A stretch of 38,338 bases of DNA, taken from a bacterium (GTDB lineage Bacteria > Verrucomicrobiota > Verrucomicrobiia > Limisphaerales > UBA11358). Positions 9,935-19,178 of the stretch are shown here, one piece after another (position 1 is the first letter of the stretch; every line of letters begins with the position of its first letter). Below the pieces are notes generated by a model. It had not been told where the DNA came from. It worked only from the letters and a program-made list of their open reading frames with translations, and did no database searches. Both the position numbers and the translations under genes were made by a program. The stretch is taken from the NCBI GenBank assembly GCA_021780375.1, contig JAJXYT010000194.1, positions 1 through 38,338 of the forward strand. The letters are read 5' to 3'.

Positions 9935-10444
9935 TTATTTTTTGTCTCTGGCTGAATACTTTTCCCAAATCAACCGGAAGGCACTGGCAAAATCCTGCGG
10001 GCGCCCGGCAATCCAACGCACAACCGCTTCCGGCGCAAACCATTCGCCGCGTTCGATTTCGTCGGGATGCAACTGAAACGGCCCTTCCGCCGCGCAACGA
10101 TAAACCCGGACAAATTCCTGATCCGTTTCCGCGCAGGCATCCATCTTGAATAAACATTCGGGCGCTTTTGAGACAATCAATCCAATTTCCTCGCGCAGCT
10201 CGCGCACCGCACAGGCATCGTAATCCTCGCCCGAATCCACATGGCCGGAGGTCGAGCAATCCCATTTCCCCGGCTCCCGATCCTTGGTGAGCGAACGTTT
10301 CTGGAGGAATGTTTCGCCGCGCGCATTAAACACCAGCACATGGATGGCGCGATGCAACAGCCCGCGCGCATGGACTTCGTGCCGCGGCTTCCGGTCAATC
10401 ACCTCGTCGCGTTCGTTAACCACATCGAAGATTTCTTCAGGCAC
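9935..10444 (-). CDS. NUDIX hydrolase
   Basis: NUDIX box GHVDSGEDYDACAVRELREEIGL preceded by an LVFN..GETFLQKRSLTKD..PGKWD context. Confidence 0.88.
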   Translation of the reverse strand: MPEEIFDVVNERDEVIDRKPRHEVHARGLLHRAIHVLVFNARGETFLQKRSLTKDREPGKWDCSTSGHVDSGEDYDACAVRELREEIGLIVSKAPECLFKMDACAETDQEFVRVYRCAAEGPFQLHPDEIERGEWFAPEAVVRWIAGRPQDFASAFRLIWEKYSARDKK

Positions 10445-10520
10445 GTGATAAAAGTAGTGTCGATTGCATGCTTTGCAATTAGATTGCTCTTTCTATTGGC
10501 GGGGCGTATCAACTTATATT

Positions 10521-11597
10521 ATGAAATTCGGCGGGTTCTTCCTGCTCGTGATGCTACCATTGGCTTGCCGCCCCTCGTCTCAAGAAGAGCAATGGTATCA
10601 AATCCTGAAGAAAGAAAAAATCGGGCAAGAACAACCTGTCCTGGTCACACCAGCAGGAGGTCAAGCCCGCACAGAAAGAATTCTTGTTTTTGGTCGAGGC
10701 CGGTGGATGGCAATCGCGCGCCAAATTGTGCAACCCGGAGAAAACCAAATGTTGCGTGGCGAAGCGTTGCGCGCCAAACGAAATCCGTCGGTAACCGAAC
10801 TATTGGTCGGGCAAGCCAATTTTGTTGCTGAACAGGCCAATCATCTCGATCAGTTCCAAGGTGTGGATGCAATTAATGCTGGAACTGAGCTTGCAGGAAT
10901 TATCAACAAATGGGAAGCGCCTACCGCTGTTGTGCCGGCACGAAGCCTGATGCGACGCGCGATCGCTCTTTGGCCAGATTGGACAACGTTCATTATGTCT
11001 TCCGGCCATGATCTGGCGCGTGACATTCCGCAACTGACTGAAATCCGTATCGAAGGCGGTGACACAAATGCGTTGGAGGAATATGCGGCATGGATTAAAT
11101 CAGCCGGGGAGGAAAAAGTTGATGAATACGCGGTTGAGGCCTTTGAACCACTTTGGCGTAATCCCACCAATTCGGTCGTTGCAACCGTGAGTGAGTGGCT
11201 TTTCAATGACCCAGCTTCGCCGTGGAGCAAATTGCCATGGCAGCGCTCCACTTTCCACGATCCACTTGATTCTGATTTGGTGAAACTGGCCGCGTTTCGC
11301 AAGCTGCTGGCAAGAGAGATGGAAAATCAGGTTGTCGTTGGTTCAATGCAATGGCAATCAGGTATTGGCATTAACATCCGTTACCATCTTCCCCGGAGCA
11401 GCGGCGGTTACCATTTTGACTGGCCGGATGCCGCAAGCCCGACTAATGGAACTAAAGTTGATATTCGTCGGTGCGACTGGATTGCTTGGAAACTGGCGAA
11501 GTCAAAACAGATTCCATTTTTCAATCCATTTGAAACAATTGAAAAACGGGATAAAGCCATTAAGAATGACGAAACGGAATTGATTAAATCAAAGTAA
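10521..11597 (+). CDS. Hypothetical protein with N-terminal hydrophobic segment
   Basis: Long ORF (MKFGGFFLLVMLPLACRPSS...). No family recognised. The N-terminal ~70 residues have odd composition and could reflect a frameshift. Confidence 0.5.
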   Translation: MKFGGFFLLVMLPLACRPSSQEEQWYQILKKEKIGQEQPVLVTPAGGQARTERILVFGRGRWMAIARQIVQPGENQMLRGEALRAKRNPSVTELLVGQANFVAEQANHLDQFQGVDAINAGTELAGIINKWEAPTAVVPARSLMRRAIALWPDWTTFIMSSGHDLARDIPQLTEIRIEGGDTNALEEYAAWIKSAGEEKVDEYAVEAFEPLWRNPTNSVVATVSEWLFNDPASPWSKLPWQRSTFHDPLDSDLVKLAAFRKLLAREMENQVVVGSMQWQSGIGINIRYHLPRSSGGYHFDWPDAASPTNGTKVDIRRCDWIAWKLAKSKQIPFFNPFETIEKRDKAIKNDETELIKSK

Positions 11598-12470
11598 TTT
11601 TTTCGTCAAAGCGACGAATTGTTTTAAGCTCAATTTCTCCGCGCGTTCCTGCGGCGGAATTTTCAGTTCCGCAGACGCTTGTTCCAATTTTTCAACCGGC
11701 CAGTCTTCGCGCAATAATTTCAGCACCATCTTCCGCCGTTGGGAAAAGGCGCGCTTCACGATTTTTACAAAAAACTCGCGTTGTTCCGCAGACAACAACG
11801 GCACTGGGCGGCGATCCAAAATTACGCAGGCCGAGTCCACGTCCGGTTCCGGAAAAAAGCAACTTTTCGAAATTTTGAAGGAACCGGCCGGCGCGTAATC
11901 GAGTTGCACCAGCAACGTCAGCAGACCGTAATCTTTGTCACCGGCTTTGGCCATGAGCCGTTGGGCGACTTCGTGTTGGAGCGTGGCCACGATTTTCTTT
12001 GGCGCGCGCGCGCCACAGGCCAGTTCCACCAGCATCGGCGAGGCGACGGAATACGGCAGATTGGCCACCAGCTTCCACGCGCTCCAATCCCGCGACTCGC
12101 GCTTGAGGAACTCCAAGGCGTCCGCGTGCAATAATTGGAGCGCCGGTCTCCGACCCGGCGCGTTCGGCGACCCATTCGACACCCCGGGTCGGAGACCGGC
12201 GCTCCGTTCCGAAGAAAATCGTTCGCACAAAACTTCCACCAGCCGCCCATCTTTCTCAATCGCCAGCATTTCACCGGCTCTTTCCAGAAGTAATTCCGTC
12301 AGCGGCCCCAGCCCTGGCCCGATTTCGAGAACCTTGTCGCCGCCGTTCAATTCGGCGGCTTCAATAATCCGCCGCAACTGGTTGCCGTCGTGCAGAAAAT
12401 TCTGGCCGAGGGATTTCGTGAGTTGAATTCCGCGCGACGCCAGCAGCTCCCGCATTTCAGAAAGTTTCAC
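11589..12470 (-). CDS. rsmA: 16S rRNA (adenine1518-N6/adenine1519-N6)-dimethyltransferase
   Basis: KSLGQNFLHDGNQLRRIIEAAELNGGDKVLEIGPGLGPLTELLLERA ... LVANLPYSVASPMLVEL. Confidence 0.94.
   Translation of the reverse strand: MKLSEMRELLASRGIQLTKSLGQNFLHDGNQLRRIIEAAELNGGDKVLEIGPGLGPLTELLLERAGEMLAIEKDGRLVEVLCERFSSERSAGLRPGVSNGSPNAPGRRPALQLLHADALEFLKRESRDWSAWKLVANLPYSVASPMLVELACGARAPKKIVATLQHEVAQRLMAKAGDKDYGLLTLLVQLDYAPAGSFKISKSCFFPEPDVDSACVILDRRPVPLLSAEQREFFVKIVKRAFSQRRKMVLKLLREDWPVEKLEQASAELKIPPQERAEKLSLKQFVALTKKLL
12137..12205. repeat. REP/BIME-like perfect inverted repeat inside rsmA (element C)
   Basis: GGAGCGCCGGTCTCCGACCCGG (12137-12158) and its exact reverse complement (12184-12205): 22/22 bp. 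69 nt total, read in frame as ERSAGLRPGVSNGSPNAPGRRPALQ. Confidence 0.92.
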
Positions 12471-12481
12471 CGGGAAAATTA

Positions 12482-12546
12482 GACACGGATTTCACGGATT
12501 AACACAGATTAAAATCGGCGCCGTGAAAATCCGTGCAATCCGTGTC
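12482..12546. repeat. Intergenic inverted repeat built from 9-nt units
   Basis: GACACGGATTTCACGGATT (12482-12500) matches the reverse complement of AATCCGTGCAATCCGTGTC (12528-12546) at 18/19 positions. Units of CACGGATTN within each arm. Confidence 0.85.
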
Positions 12547-12552
12547 AAAAGA

Positions 12553-13977
12553 TCAGTGTTTGTCTGTGTTCAAGACCTCCGCCAGCACGCCAACTGTCTT
12601 GGTCAATTGCGCCCTGGTGATGGTCAACGGTGGCGTGAAGCTGATGACGTTGGCGTGCTCGCCTTCGGGCAAAAGAATAAAACCCCGCCGCAACATTTTT
12701 TTGATGACCCGCATCGCGGCCTCGCTCGCGGGCTTGCCATCCGGCAATTGCAGTTCGACGCCGGCCATCAGGCCCAAACCACGAACAGAAATGCGGAGTG
12801 CGGAGTGCCGAAGGCGGAGAGAACCCAGCGCGTCCAGCAAAAATTCGCCGAGTTCGGCGCTTCGTTGGCAAAGGTTACGCCGGCGGATTTCCTCGATTTG
12901 CGCCAACGCCATCGCGCAGCCGACCGGATTTCCCAGAAACGTGCTGGTATGGATAGCCTCACCCCGCGACTTCGGCCAGGCGGCGTCCATGAGGTCTGCG
13001 CGCCCGACGCAGGCCGACAGCGGAAAACCGCCGGTCAATGCCTTGCCCAGGCAGATGAGGTCGGGTACCACGCCGCGGTGCTCACAGGCAAACCATTTTC
13101 CGGTCCGACCAAACCCCGTGTAGATTTCATCCAGAATCAACAGCGCGCCGTGTTCGTCGCAAAGTTTGCGGAGCCTCGGCAAAAATTCCGGCGGCGGGAC
13201 GTTGATGCCGCCGCGCGCCTGCACCGGCTCGGCCAGAATGGCGCCGATGGATTCGTGACGGAAGAGGTTGCGGATGCGAGCTTCAACCTTTCGGAGGGAC
13301 GAGTTATCCGAGTCCCTGACATCCGTGTTTTTGGGGACTCGTGCAACTCGTCCCTCCGTGCTCGCCGGGAACGGCACGAAATGGCCAAACTCGCGAAGCT
13401 GGTAATGGAACGGGCCTCGGAAAAAATCCCGGTGCGTGACGTTGAGCGCGCCGTATCCGAGCCCGTGATAAGCGCCGGAAAAGGCAATGACACCTTGTTT
13501 GCCGGTGGCCAGCATGGCGGTTTTGAGCGCGGATTCAACGGCTTCAAAACCGGAATTGGAGAAGATCACCTTTCCGGACGGACGAGTTACCCGAGTCCCT
13601 GATTTTATACGAGCCGCCTGTTTCCGGGACTCGGGTAACTCATCCCTCCGAATTTGTTCCCAACGTTCAAAGGCGAGCCGGCTCAATGCGCGCGCGAGTT
13701 CGGCCTTGCGCGCGTGGGGATGTACGTCACCCATGGCATGGGGCAGCCGGGCCAGTTGCCTCTGCGCGGCTTTCACCACGCGCCGGTTGGCATGGCCGGC
13801 GGCGGCCACACCAAACGCCGCGGTCAAATCAAGATACTTTTTCCCGCTGGCGTCCCAAACGTGCACGTCCCGGGCGCGATCCCAAACAATCGGCCAGGAA
13901 CCGTCACTCTCTAAAAATAAAATGTTCCGCGATTCAAAATCACGAAGCTGTTGCAGGATTTTTTTTGTTTTGGACAC
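12553..13977 (-). CDS. Class-III pyridoxal-phosphate aminotransferase
   Basis: VIFSNSGFEAVESALKTAMLATGKQGVIAFSGAYHG, LLILDEIYTGFGRTGKWFACEHRGVVPDLICLGKALTGGFPLSACVG. GTG start. Contains three in-frame repeat insertions. Confidence 0.88.
   Translation of the reverse strand: MSKTKKILQQLRDFESRNILFLESDGSWPIVWDRARDVHVWDASGKKYLDLTAAFGVAAAGHANRRVVKAAQRQLARLPHAMGDVHPHARKAELARALSRLAFERWEQIRRDELPESRKQAARIKSGTRVTRPSGKVIFSNSGFEAVESALKTAMLATGKQGVIAFSGAYHGLGYGALNVTHRDFFRGPFHYQLREFGHFVPFPASTEGRVARVPKNTDVRDSDNSSLRKVEARIRNLFRHESIGAILAEPVQARGGINVPPPEFLPRLRKLCDEHGALLILDEIYTGFGRTGKWFACEHRGVVPDLICLGKALTGGFPLSACVGRADLMDAAWPKSRGEAIHTSTFLGNPVGCAMALAQIEEIRRRNLCQRSAELGEFLLDALGSLRLRHSALRISVRGLGLMAGVELQLPDGKPASEAAMRVIKKMLRRGFILLPEGEHANVISFTPPLTITRAQLTKTVGVLAEVLNTDKH
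12789..12821. repeat. Heptamer tandem repeat inside the aminotransferase gene (element F)
   Basis: Reverse strand CTCCGCC TTCGGCA CTCCGCA CTCCGCA, encoding LRLRHSALRI. Confidence 0.65.
13293..13357. repeat. REP/BIME-like inverted repeat inside the aminotransferase gene (element D)
   Basis: GGAGGGACGAGTTATCCGAGTCCC against the reverse complement of the right arm GGAGGGACGAGTTGCACGAGTCCC(C). Confidence 0.88.
13576..13649. repeat. REP/BIME-like inverted repeat inside the aminotransferase gene (element E, same family as D)
   Basis: GGACGGACGAGTTACCCGAGTCCC (13576-13599) against the reverse complement of 13626-13649, GGAGGGATGAGTTACCCGAGTCCC (22/24). Shares the GGAGGGACGAGTT...CGAGTCCC arm with element D. 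Confidence 0.88.
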
Positions 13978-14066
13978 GATTTATGATTTTTGATTTACGA
14001 TTTACGATTGCGAAATTTTGCCGGGCCGCGAGCAAATCATAAATCATCAATCGTAAATCATAAATG
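13978..14066. repeat. Intergenic AT-rich heptamer array in inverted arrangement
   Basis: GATTTAT GATTTTT GATTTAC GATTTAC GATT, then a GC-rich centre, then AATCATAAATCATCAATCGTAAATCATAAAT. Confidence 0.8.
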
Positions 14067-14067
14067 T

Positions 14068-14811
<744 letters not shown>

Positions 14812-14932
14812 CGTTCTACAGTGTAATGTTTTGACATTAAAAAGGAAACAAAGGCCGTTATCCAACGTGCGGAAACCGTGGAAAAGCTCGCCTTTTGAGC
14901 ATGAAATTTGCTCTAATCGCGGCGAATTATCG

Positions 14933-16555
14933 ATGAAAACAACCCGTTGTTTGCCCCGTAGGTTTTCGGGGTTGCGGTTTCTGGCGATGTTTTTGGCAGG
15001 ATGTCAAACAGGTTTGACTGCTCAGGCGCAGCAACTTGACACCATCGGTGTGACCTTGTTGCGGACCGTAGTTACGAACGCGGATGGCACGGGCATGCGC
15101 GTCGCGCAACCCGAGGCGGGTTATCCAAGTTTTGAAGTCAACCCGGCGAACAGTTCCGTACAGCAGCCGGCCAGTCCTTTCACCTACCTCGGCACCAATG
15201 GCACCGCCAATGTTTTCCCCAACAGTCTGGGTACGGAGTCGGGTCATGCCGACAGTGTGGCCTCTTATTATTACGGATTGCCGGGCGGCGTGGCCACCAA
15301 CGTGGCGCACGTGGACAATTACGACGCGAATGATTTTTACACCGGCATCATCGCGGCGGCACTCCCGTCGGACATCAACGATCCGGTCGTCAACCAAAGT
15401 TTCATTTTTGGTTATGTTCCCGGTCAAGTGACGGTTTCCCAGCAACAGCAGCTTGATTCGCAATTTGATAATTACGCCGCGCAATACGATACGCTGTTTG
15501 TCTCCGGCGCAGGCAACGGCGGGCCGGGCAGCGGCACGGTGGCTCCACCCTCGACGTGCTACAATGGCATGTCGGTTGGCGCCTACGGCTATGCTGACTC
15601 CAGCGTGGGACCGACCGAGGACAATGGCCGCGCAAAACCGGACATTACCGCGCCGGCCGGCGCGACGAGTTTTTCCACACCCCAGGTCAGCGGCGCCGCC
15701 GCGGTGCTGATGCAAACCGGGCGGCGCGGCGATGGTGGCCGCGGCACCAATGCGGCCGCCGACATGCGGACGATCAAGGCCTTGTTGCTCAACGGTGCTG
15801 TGAAACCCGCCGACTGGACCAACAACCCGCCATCGCCACTCGACCCGCGTTACGGCGCCGGCATAGTGAATGTCTTTAATTCCTACGAACAACTCGCCGG
15901 CGGCGAACACGGTTATATCGCCACCACCAGCGTTCCCTCCGGCAGTGCGCATCCGCCGAATGGCGCGACCGGCACGATTGGCGCTTTGAGCGGCTGGGAT
16001 TTCAACACCAACACCAGCGGCAGCAGTTCCGACGAAATAAACCATTATTATTTCAACGTCACCAATGGCCTCGGCAACGTCCCTTTCGCCGCCACGGCCA
16101 CGCTCGTTTGGAACCGCCAGCAAGGCCAGACCAGCATCAATAATCTCAATTTGTTTTTATACAACGCCGCCAACAGCAATCTGGTCGCCGGCAGCACCAG
16201 CCTGGTGGACAATGTTGAACACATCTTCGTACCGCAACTGGCGCCGGGCCGTTATGATTTACAGGTCTGGAAGGCTGCCGGAATTCCCAGAGTCAGCATC
16301 GTCAGCTCATCTGAAACGTACGCCCTGGCATGGGAATTTTCCTCAACGTGGCTGAACGTTGCCCCCTCCGGCGCCCACCTGGTGCTCACCTGGCCGATTT
16401 ATCCGGATGGTTTTGCGCTGGCCTCGGCGACCAATCTGGTTGCGCCAATCCTTTGGAACACGAATTATCCGGCGCCGGTGGTGACGAACCGTTTGAACCG
16501 GGTTCTGGTCAGCGCGACCAACACCGGCCAGTTTTTCCGCCTGCAGCCGCCGTAA
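14933..16555 (+). CDS. Subtilase (S8)-like secreted lipoprotein
   Basis: Lipobox FLAGC. SGHADSVASYYYG, VSGAGNGGPGSG, APAGATSFSTPQVSGAAAVLMQ (Ser motif). C-terminal beta-rich domain. Confidence 0.72.
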   Translation: MKTTRCLPRRFSGLRFLAMFLAGCQTGLTAQAQQLDTIGVTLLRTVVTNADGTGMRVAQPEAGYPSFEVNPANSSVQQPASPFTYLGTNGTANVFPNSLGTESGHADSVASYYYGLPGGVATNVAHVDNYDANDFYTGIIAAALPSDINDPVVNQSFIFGYVPGQVTVSQQQQLDSQFDNYAAQYDTLFVSGAGNGGPGSGTVAPPSTCYNGMSVGAYGYADSSVGPTEDNGRAKPDITAPAGATSFSTPQVSGAAAVLMQTGRRGDGGRGTNAAADMRTIKALLLNGAVKPADWTNNPPSPLDPRYGAGIVNVFNSYEQLAGGEHGYIATTSVPSGSAHPPNGATGTIGALSGWDFNTNTSGSSSDEINHYYFNVTNGLGNVPFAATATLVWNRQQGQTSINNLNLFLYNAANSNLVAGSTSLVDNVEHIFVPQLAPGRYDLQVWKAAGIPRVSIVSSSETYALAWEFSSTWLNVAPSGAHLVLTWPIYPDGFALASATNLVAPILWNTNYPAPVVTNRLNRVLVSATNTGQFFRLQPP

Positions 16556-16610
16556 GTTCAGCCGGCACGGTCCGGCCTGGTCCGGCTCGAATTTTTTTCG
16601 AACGAGCGCT

Positions 16611-16639
16611 TTGGACTTTATCACGAATGGAGGTATAGT
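16611..16639 (+). promoter_or_regulatory. Sigma70-type promoter for the SDR gene
   Basis: TTGGAC - 17 nt - TATAGT, 29 nt before the ATG at 16669. Confidence 0.6.
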
Positions 16640-16668
16640 TTGCCGGATTTTTTGGTAACCTCAAGGAC

Positions 16669-17412
16669 ATGAGCAATTCACTGAAAGGAAAAGCCGCCCT
16701 CGTCACCGGCGCCTCGCGCGGGATCGGGCGGGCCATAGCCGAACGCCTCGGTCGGGAGGGAGCGGCGGTTGCCGTCAATTATGCCAGCCACGCCGGCGAA
16801 GCGCGAAAGGTTGTGGCGCAAATCGAAGCTTCCCGCGGAACGGCGTTTGCCCTTCAGGCCGACGTCGGACGCGTGTCGGAAATTGTCCGGTTGTTTGACG
16901 AAATCATCGCCCGGTTCGGCAAGCTCGACATTTTGGTAAACAACGCCGGCATCATGCCCGTCAACCCGGTCAGCGCCGTCACGGAAGCCGAGTTTGATCG
17001 CATCTTCGCCGTAAACGTCAAGGGCACGTTTTTCGCGTGCCAACAGGCGGCGACGCGGCTGGCTGAAGGCGGGCGCATCATCAACATGTCCAGCTCGACG
17101 ACGGTGAGAATGATGCCGGCCTACGGAGCTTATGTCGCCACCAAAGGCGCGGTGGAACAACTGACGCGTTCGCTGGCCGGGGAGCTCGGACCCCGCGGCA
17201 TTACGGTCAATATTATTTCACCCGGCCCGACCGATACCGAATTGTTCAACGCCGGCAAGACGCCGGAGCAGATTCAGCAGTTTGCGCGCGCGTCCGCCTT
17301 TGGCCGGCTCGGCCGGCCGCTGGAAATTGCGGAAGTGGTCGCGTTTTTGGCCAGTGACGCTGCCGGTTGGGTCACAGGCCAGAACATTCGCGTCAACGGC
17401 GGAATTGCCTGA
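16669..17412 (+). CDS. SDR-family oxidoreductase (FabG-like)
   Basis: ALVTGASRGIGRAIAERLGREGA, LVNNAGIMP, SS...YGAYVATKGAVEQLTRSLAGELGPRGITVNIISPGPTDT, C-terminal GQNIRVNGGIA. Confidence 0.93.
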   Translation: MSNSLKGKAALVTGASRGIGRAIAERLGREGAAVAVNYASHAGEARKVVAQIEASRGTAFALQADVGRVSEIVRLFDEIIARFGKLDILVNNAGIMPVNPVSAVTEAEFDRIFAVNVKGTFFACQQAATRLAEGGRIINMSSSTTVRMMPAYGAYVATKGAVEQLTRSLAGELGPRGITVNIISPGPTDTELFNAGKTPEQIQQFARASAFGRLGRPLEIAEVVAFLASDAAGWVTGQNIRVNGGIA

Positions 17413-17486
17413 GCCGCCCGCACTAAACTGCGCATTGCCAGACCTGCTGAAAATGGCGAAGATGTCGCCTGTCCATCTCACAACTC

Positions 17487-19178
17487 ATGGTCATCCGCAC
17501 TTTTTCAGCTATAACCGCGGTGGTTTCGGTTCTGGTCACCGCGCCAAGCCCAACTCACGCCGATACCTTTCCGGTCACCATCCAGGTTCACGCGGACAAG
17601 CCGATGGGCAAGTGGAAACCCATTTGGCGTTTCTTCGGCGCCGACGAGCCGAATTACGCCACCCGGCCGGACGGGAAGAAATTGCTCGGCGAACTCGGCC
17701 AGCTCGCACCGGACCGGGTTTACTTCCGCACCCACAATCTGCTCAACACCGGCGACGGCACGCCGGCGTTGAAGTGGGGTTCGACCGGCGTCTATACCGA
17801 AGACGCGCGGGGCAATCCCGTTTACAGCTGGACGATTCTGGACAGGATTTTCGACACCTACCGCGCCTGCGGCATCCGGCCGTACGTGGAAATCGGGTTC
17901 ATGCCGGAGGCGCTGTCCATCAAACCGGAGCCTTATCAGCATCACTGGACGCCCCACGCGAAATACGGCGAGATTTTCACCGGCTGGGCCTACCCGCCCA
18001 AAAGCTACACGAAGTGGTCGGACCTGGTTTACCAGTGGGCCAAACACGACGGGGAACGCTACGGACGCGCCGAGGTGACGAACTGGTATTGGGAAACGTG
18101 GAACGAGGCCAACATCGGCTACTGGCAGGGCACGCCGCAGGAATTCTTCCGGCTGCACGATTGCGCCATTGCCGCCGTAAGGCGCGCCTTGCCGGCGGCG
18201 CGTGTCGGCGGTCCGGATTCGGCGGGCGGCGGGACGAAATTTTTCCGCGAATTTCTCGAGCATTGCCTGCATGGCACCAATTTCGTCACCGGCCGGATTG
18301 GCACACCGCTTGATTTTATTTCATTTCACGCGAAAGGCGCGCCGGTTTTCACCGATGATCACGTCCGGATGGGTGTGGCGAACCAGTTGCGCGACATCAA
18401 TTCCGCTTTTGGCATCATCGCCTCGTATCCCGAATTGAAAAAAACACCAATCGTCATTGGTGAATCCGACCCGGACGGTTGCGCCGCCTGCCAAGCGCCG
18501 CAACTCGGCTACCGCAACCGGCCGGTTTATGCGTGCTACACCGCCGAATGCCTGGCCCGCGAATTGGAACTGGCGAACCACTACGGCGTGAACCTTGAAG
18601 GCGCGCTGACGTGGGCGTTTGAATTTGAAGACCAGCCGCCGTTCGCCGGCTTCCGCACGCTGGCAAGCGACGGCATTGATTTGCCGGTGCTCGACGCCTT
18701 CCGGATGTTCAGCCGGATGGGCGGTCGGCAATTGGCAACGGAAAGCGATCACACGGTCTCGCTGGATTCGATCTTGAAAGGCGGCGTCCGTGGCCAGCCT
18801 GATGTCTCGGCGCTCGCCAGCCTGGAATCCAACCAGTTGTGTGTGTTGGTCTGGCATTATCACGATGACGACATGGCAGGACCGGCGGCAGACGTGAAAA
18901 TTGCCTTGGACGGGTTGCCGTCAAAAACGACGCGAGCCCGGATCCGGCATTTTCGCATTGACGACCATCACAGCGACGCTTTCACCGCGTGGCAACGGAT
19001 GGGATCGCCGTTGTCGCTGTCGGCAAAACAATCCGCGGAACTGGAAAAGGCGGGACAACTTGCCGAATTGACGCCGCCGGAAGCCATCCGCATCAGAAAC
19101 GGCAAGGCCGAATTGCGCCTGCATCTGCCCCGTGAAGCGGTTTCACTGCTGGTGGTCAGTTGGGAAGCGCCTCAGTGA
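17487..19178 (+). CDS. Glycoside hydrolase family 39-like protein (beta-xylosidase type), secreted
   Basis: Signal peptide, then WRFFGADEPNYAT...YVEIGFMPEAL...NWYWETWNEANIGYW...VIGESDPDG: TIM-barrel GH39-like motifs. Confidence 0.75.
   Translation: MVIRTFSAITAVVSVLVTAPSPTHADTFPVTIQVHADKPMGKWKPIWRFFGADEPNYATRPDGKKLLGELGQLAPDRVYFRTHNLLNTGDGTPALKWGSTGVYTEDARGNPVYSWTILDRIFDTYRACGIRPYVEIGFMPEALSIKPEPYQHHWTPHAKYGEIFTGWAYPPKSYTKWSDLVYQWAKHDGERYGRAEVTNWYWETWNEANIGYWQGTPQEFFRLHDCAIAAVRRALPAARVGGPDSAGGGTKFFREFLEHCLHGTNFVTGRIGTPLDFISFHAKGAPVFTDDHVRMGVANQLRDINSAFGIIASYPELKKTPIVIGESDPDGCAACQAPQLGYRNRPVYACYTAECLARELELANHYGVNLEGALTWAFEFEDQPPFAGFRTLASDGIDLPVLDAFRMFSRMGGRQLATESDHTVSLDSILKGGVRGQPDVSALASLESNQLCVLVWHYHDDDMAGPAADVKIALDGLPSKTTRARIRHFRIDDHHSDAFTAWQRMGSPLSLSAKQSAELEKAGQLAELTPPEAIRIRNGKAELRLHLPREAVSLLVVSWEAPQ

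Noticed and set aside
12523-13602. 359-aa forward ORF opposite the aminotransferase
   Set aside because: Antisense to a gene with clear class-III aminotransferase motifs.
14927-16123. 398-aa reverse-strand ORF opposite the subtilase gene
   Set aside because: Antisense shadow. The plus-strand gene has signal peptide and protease motifs.
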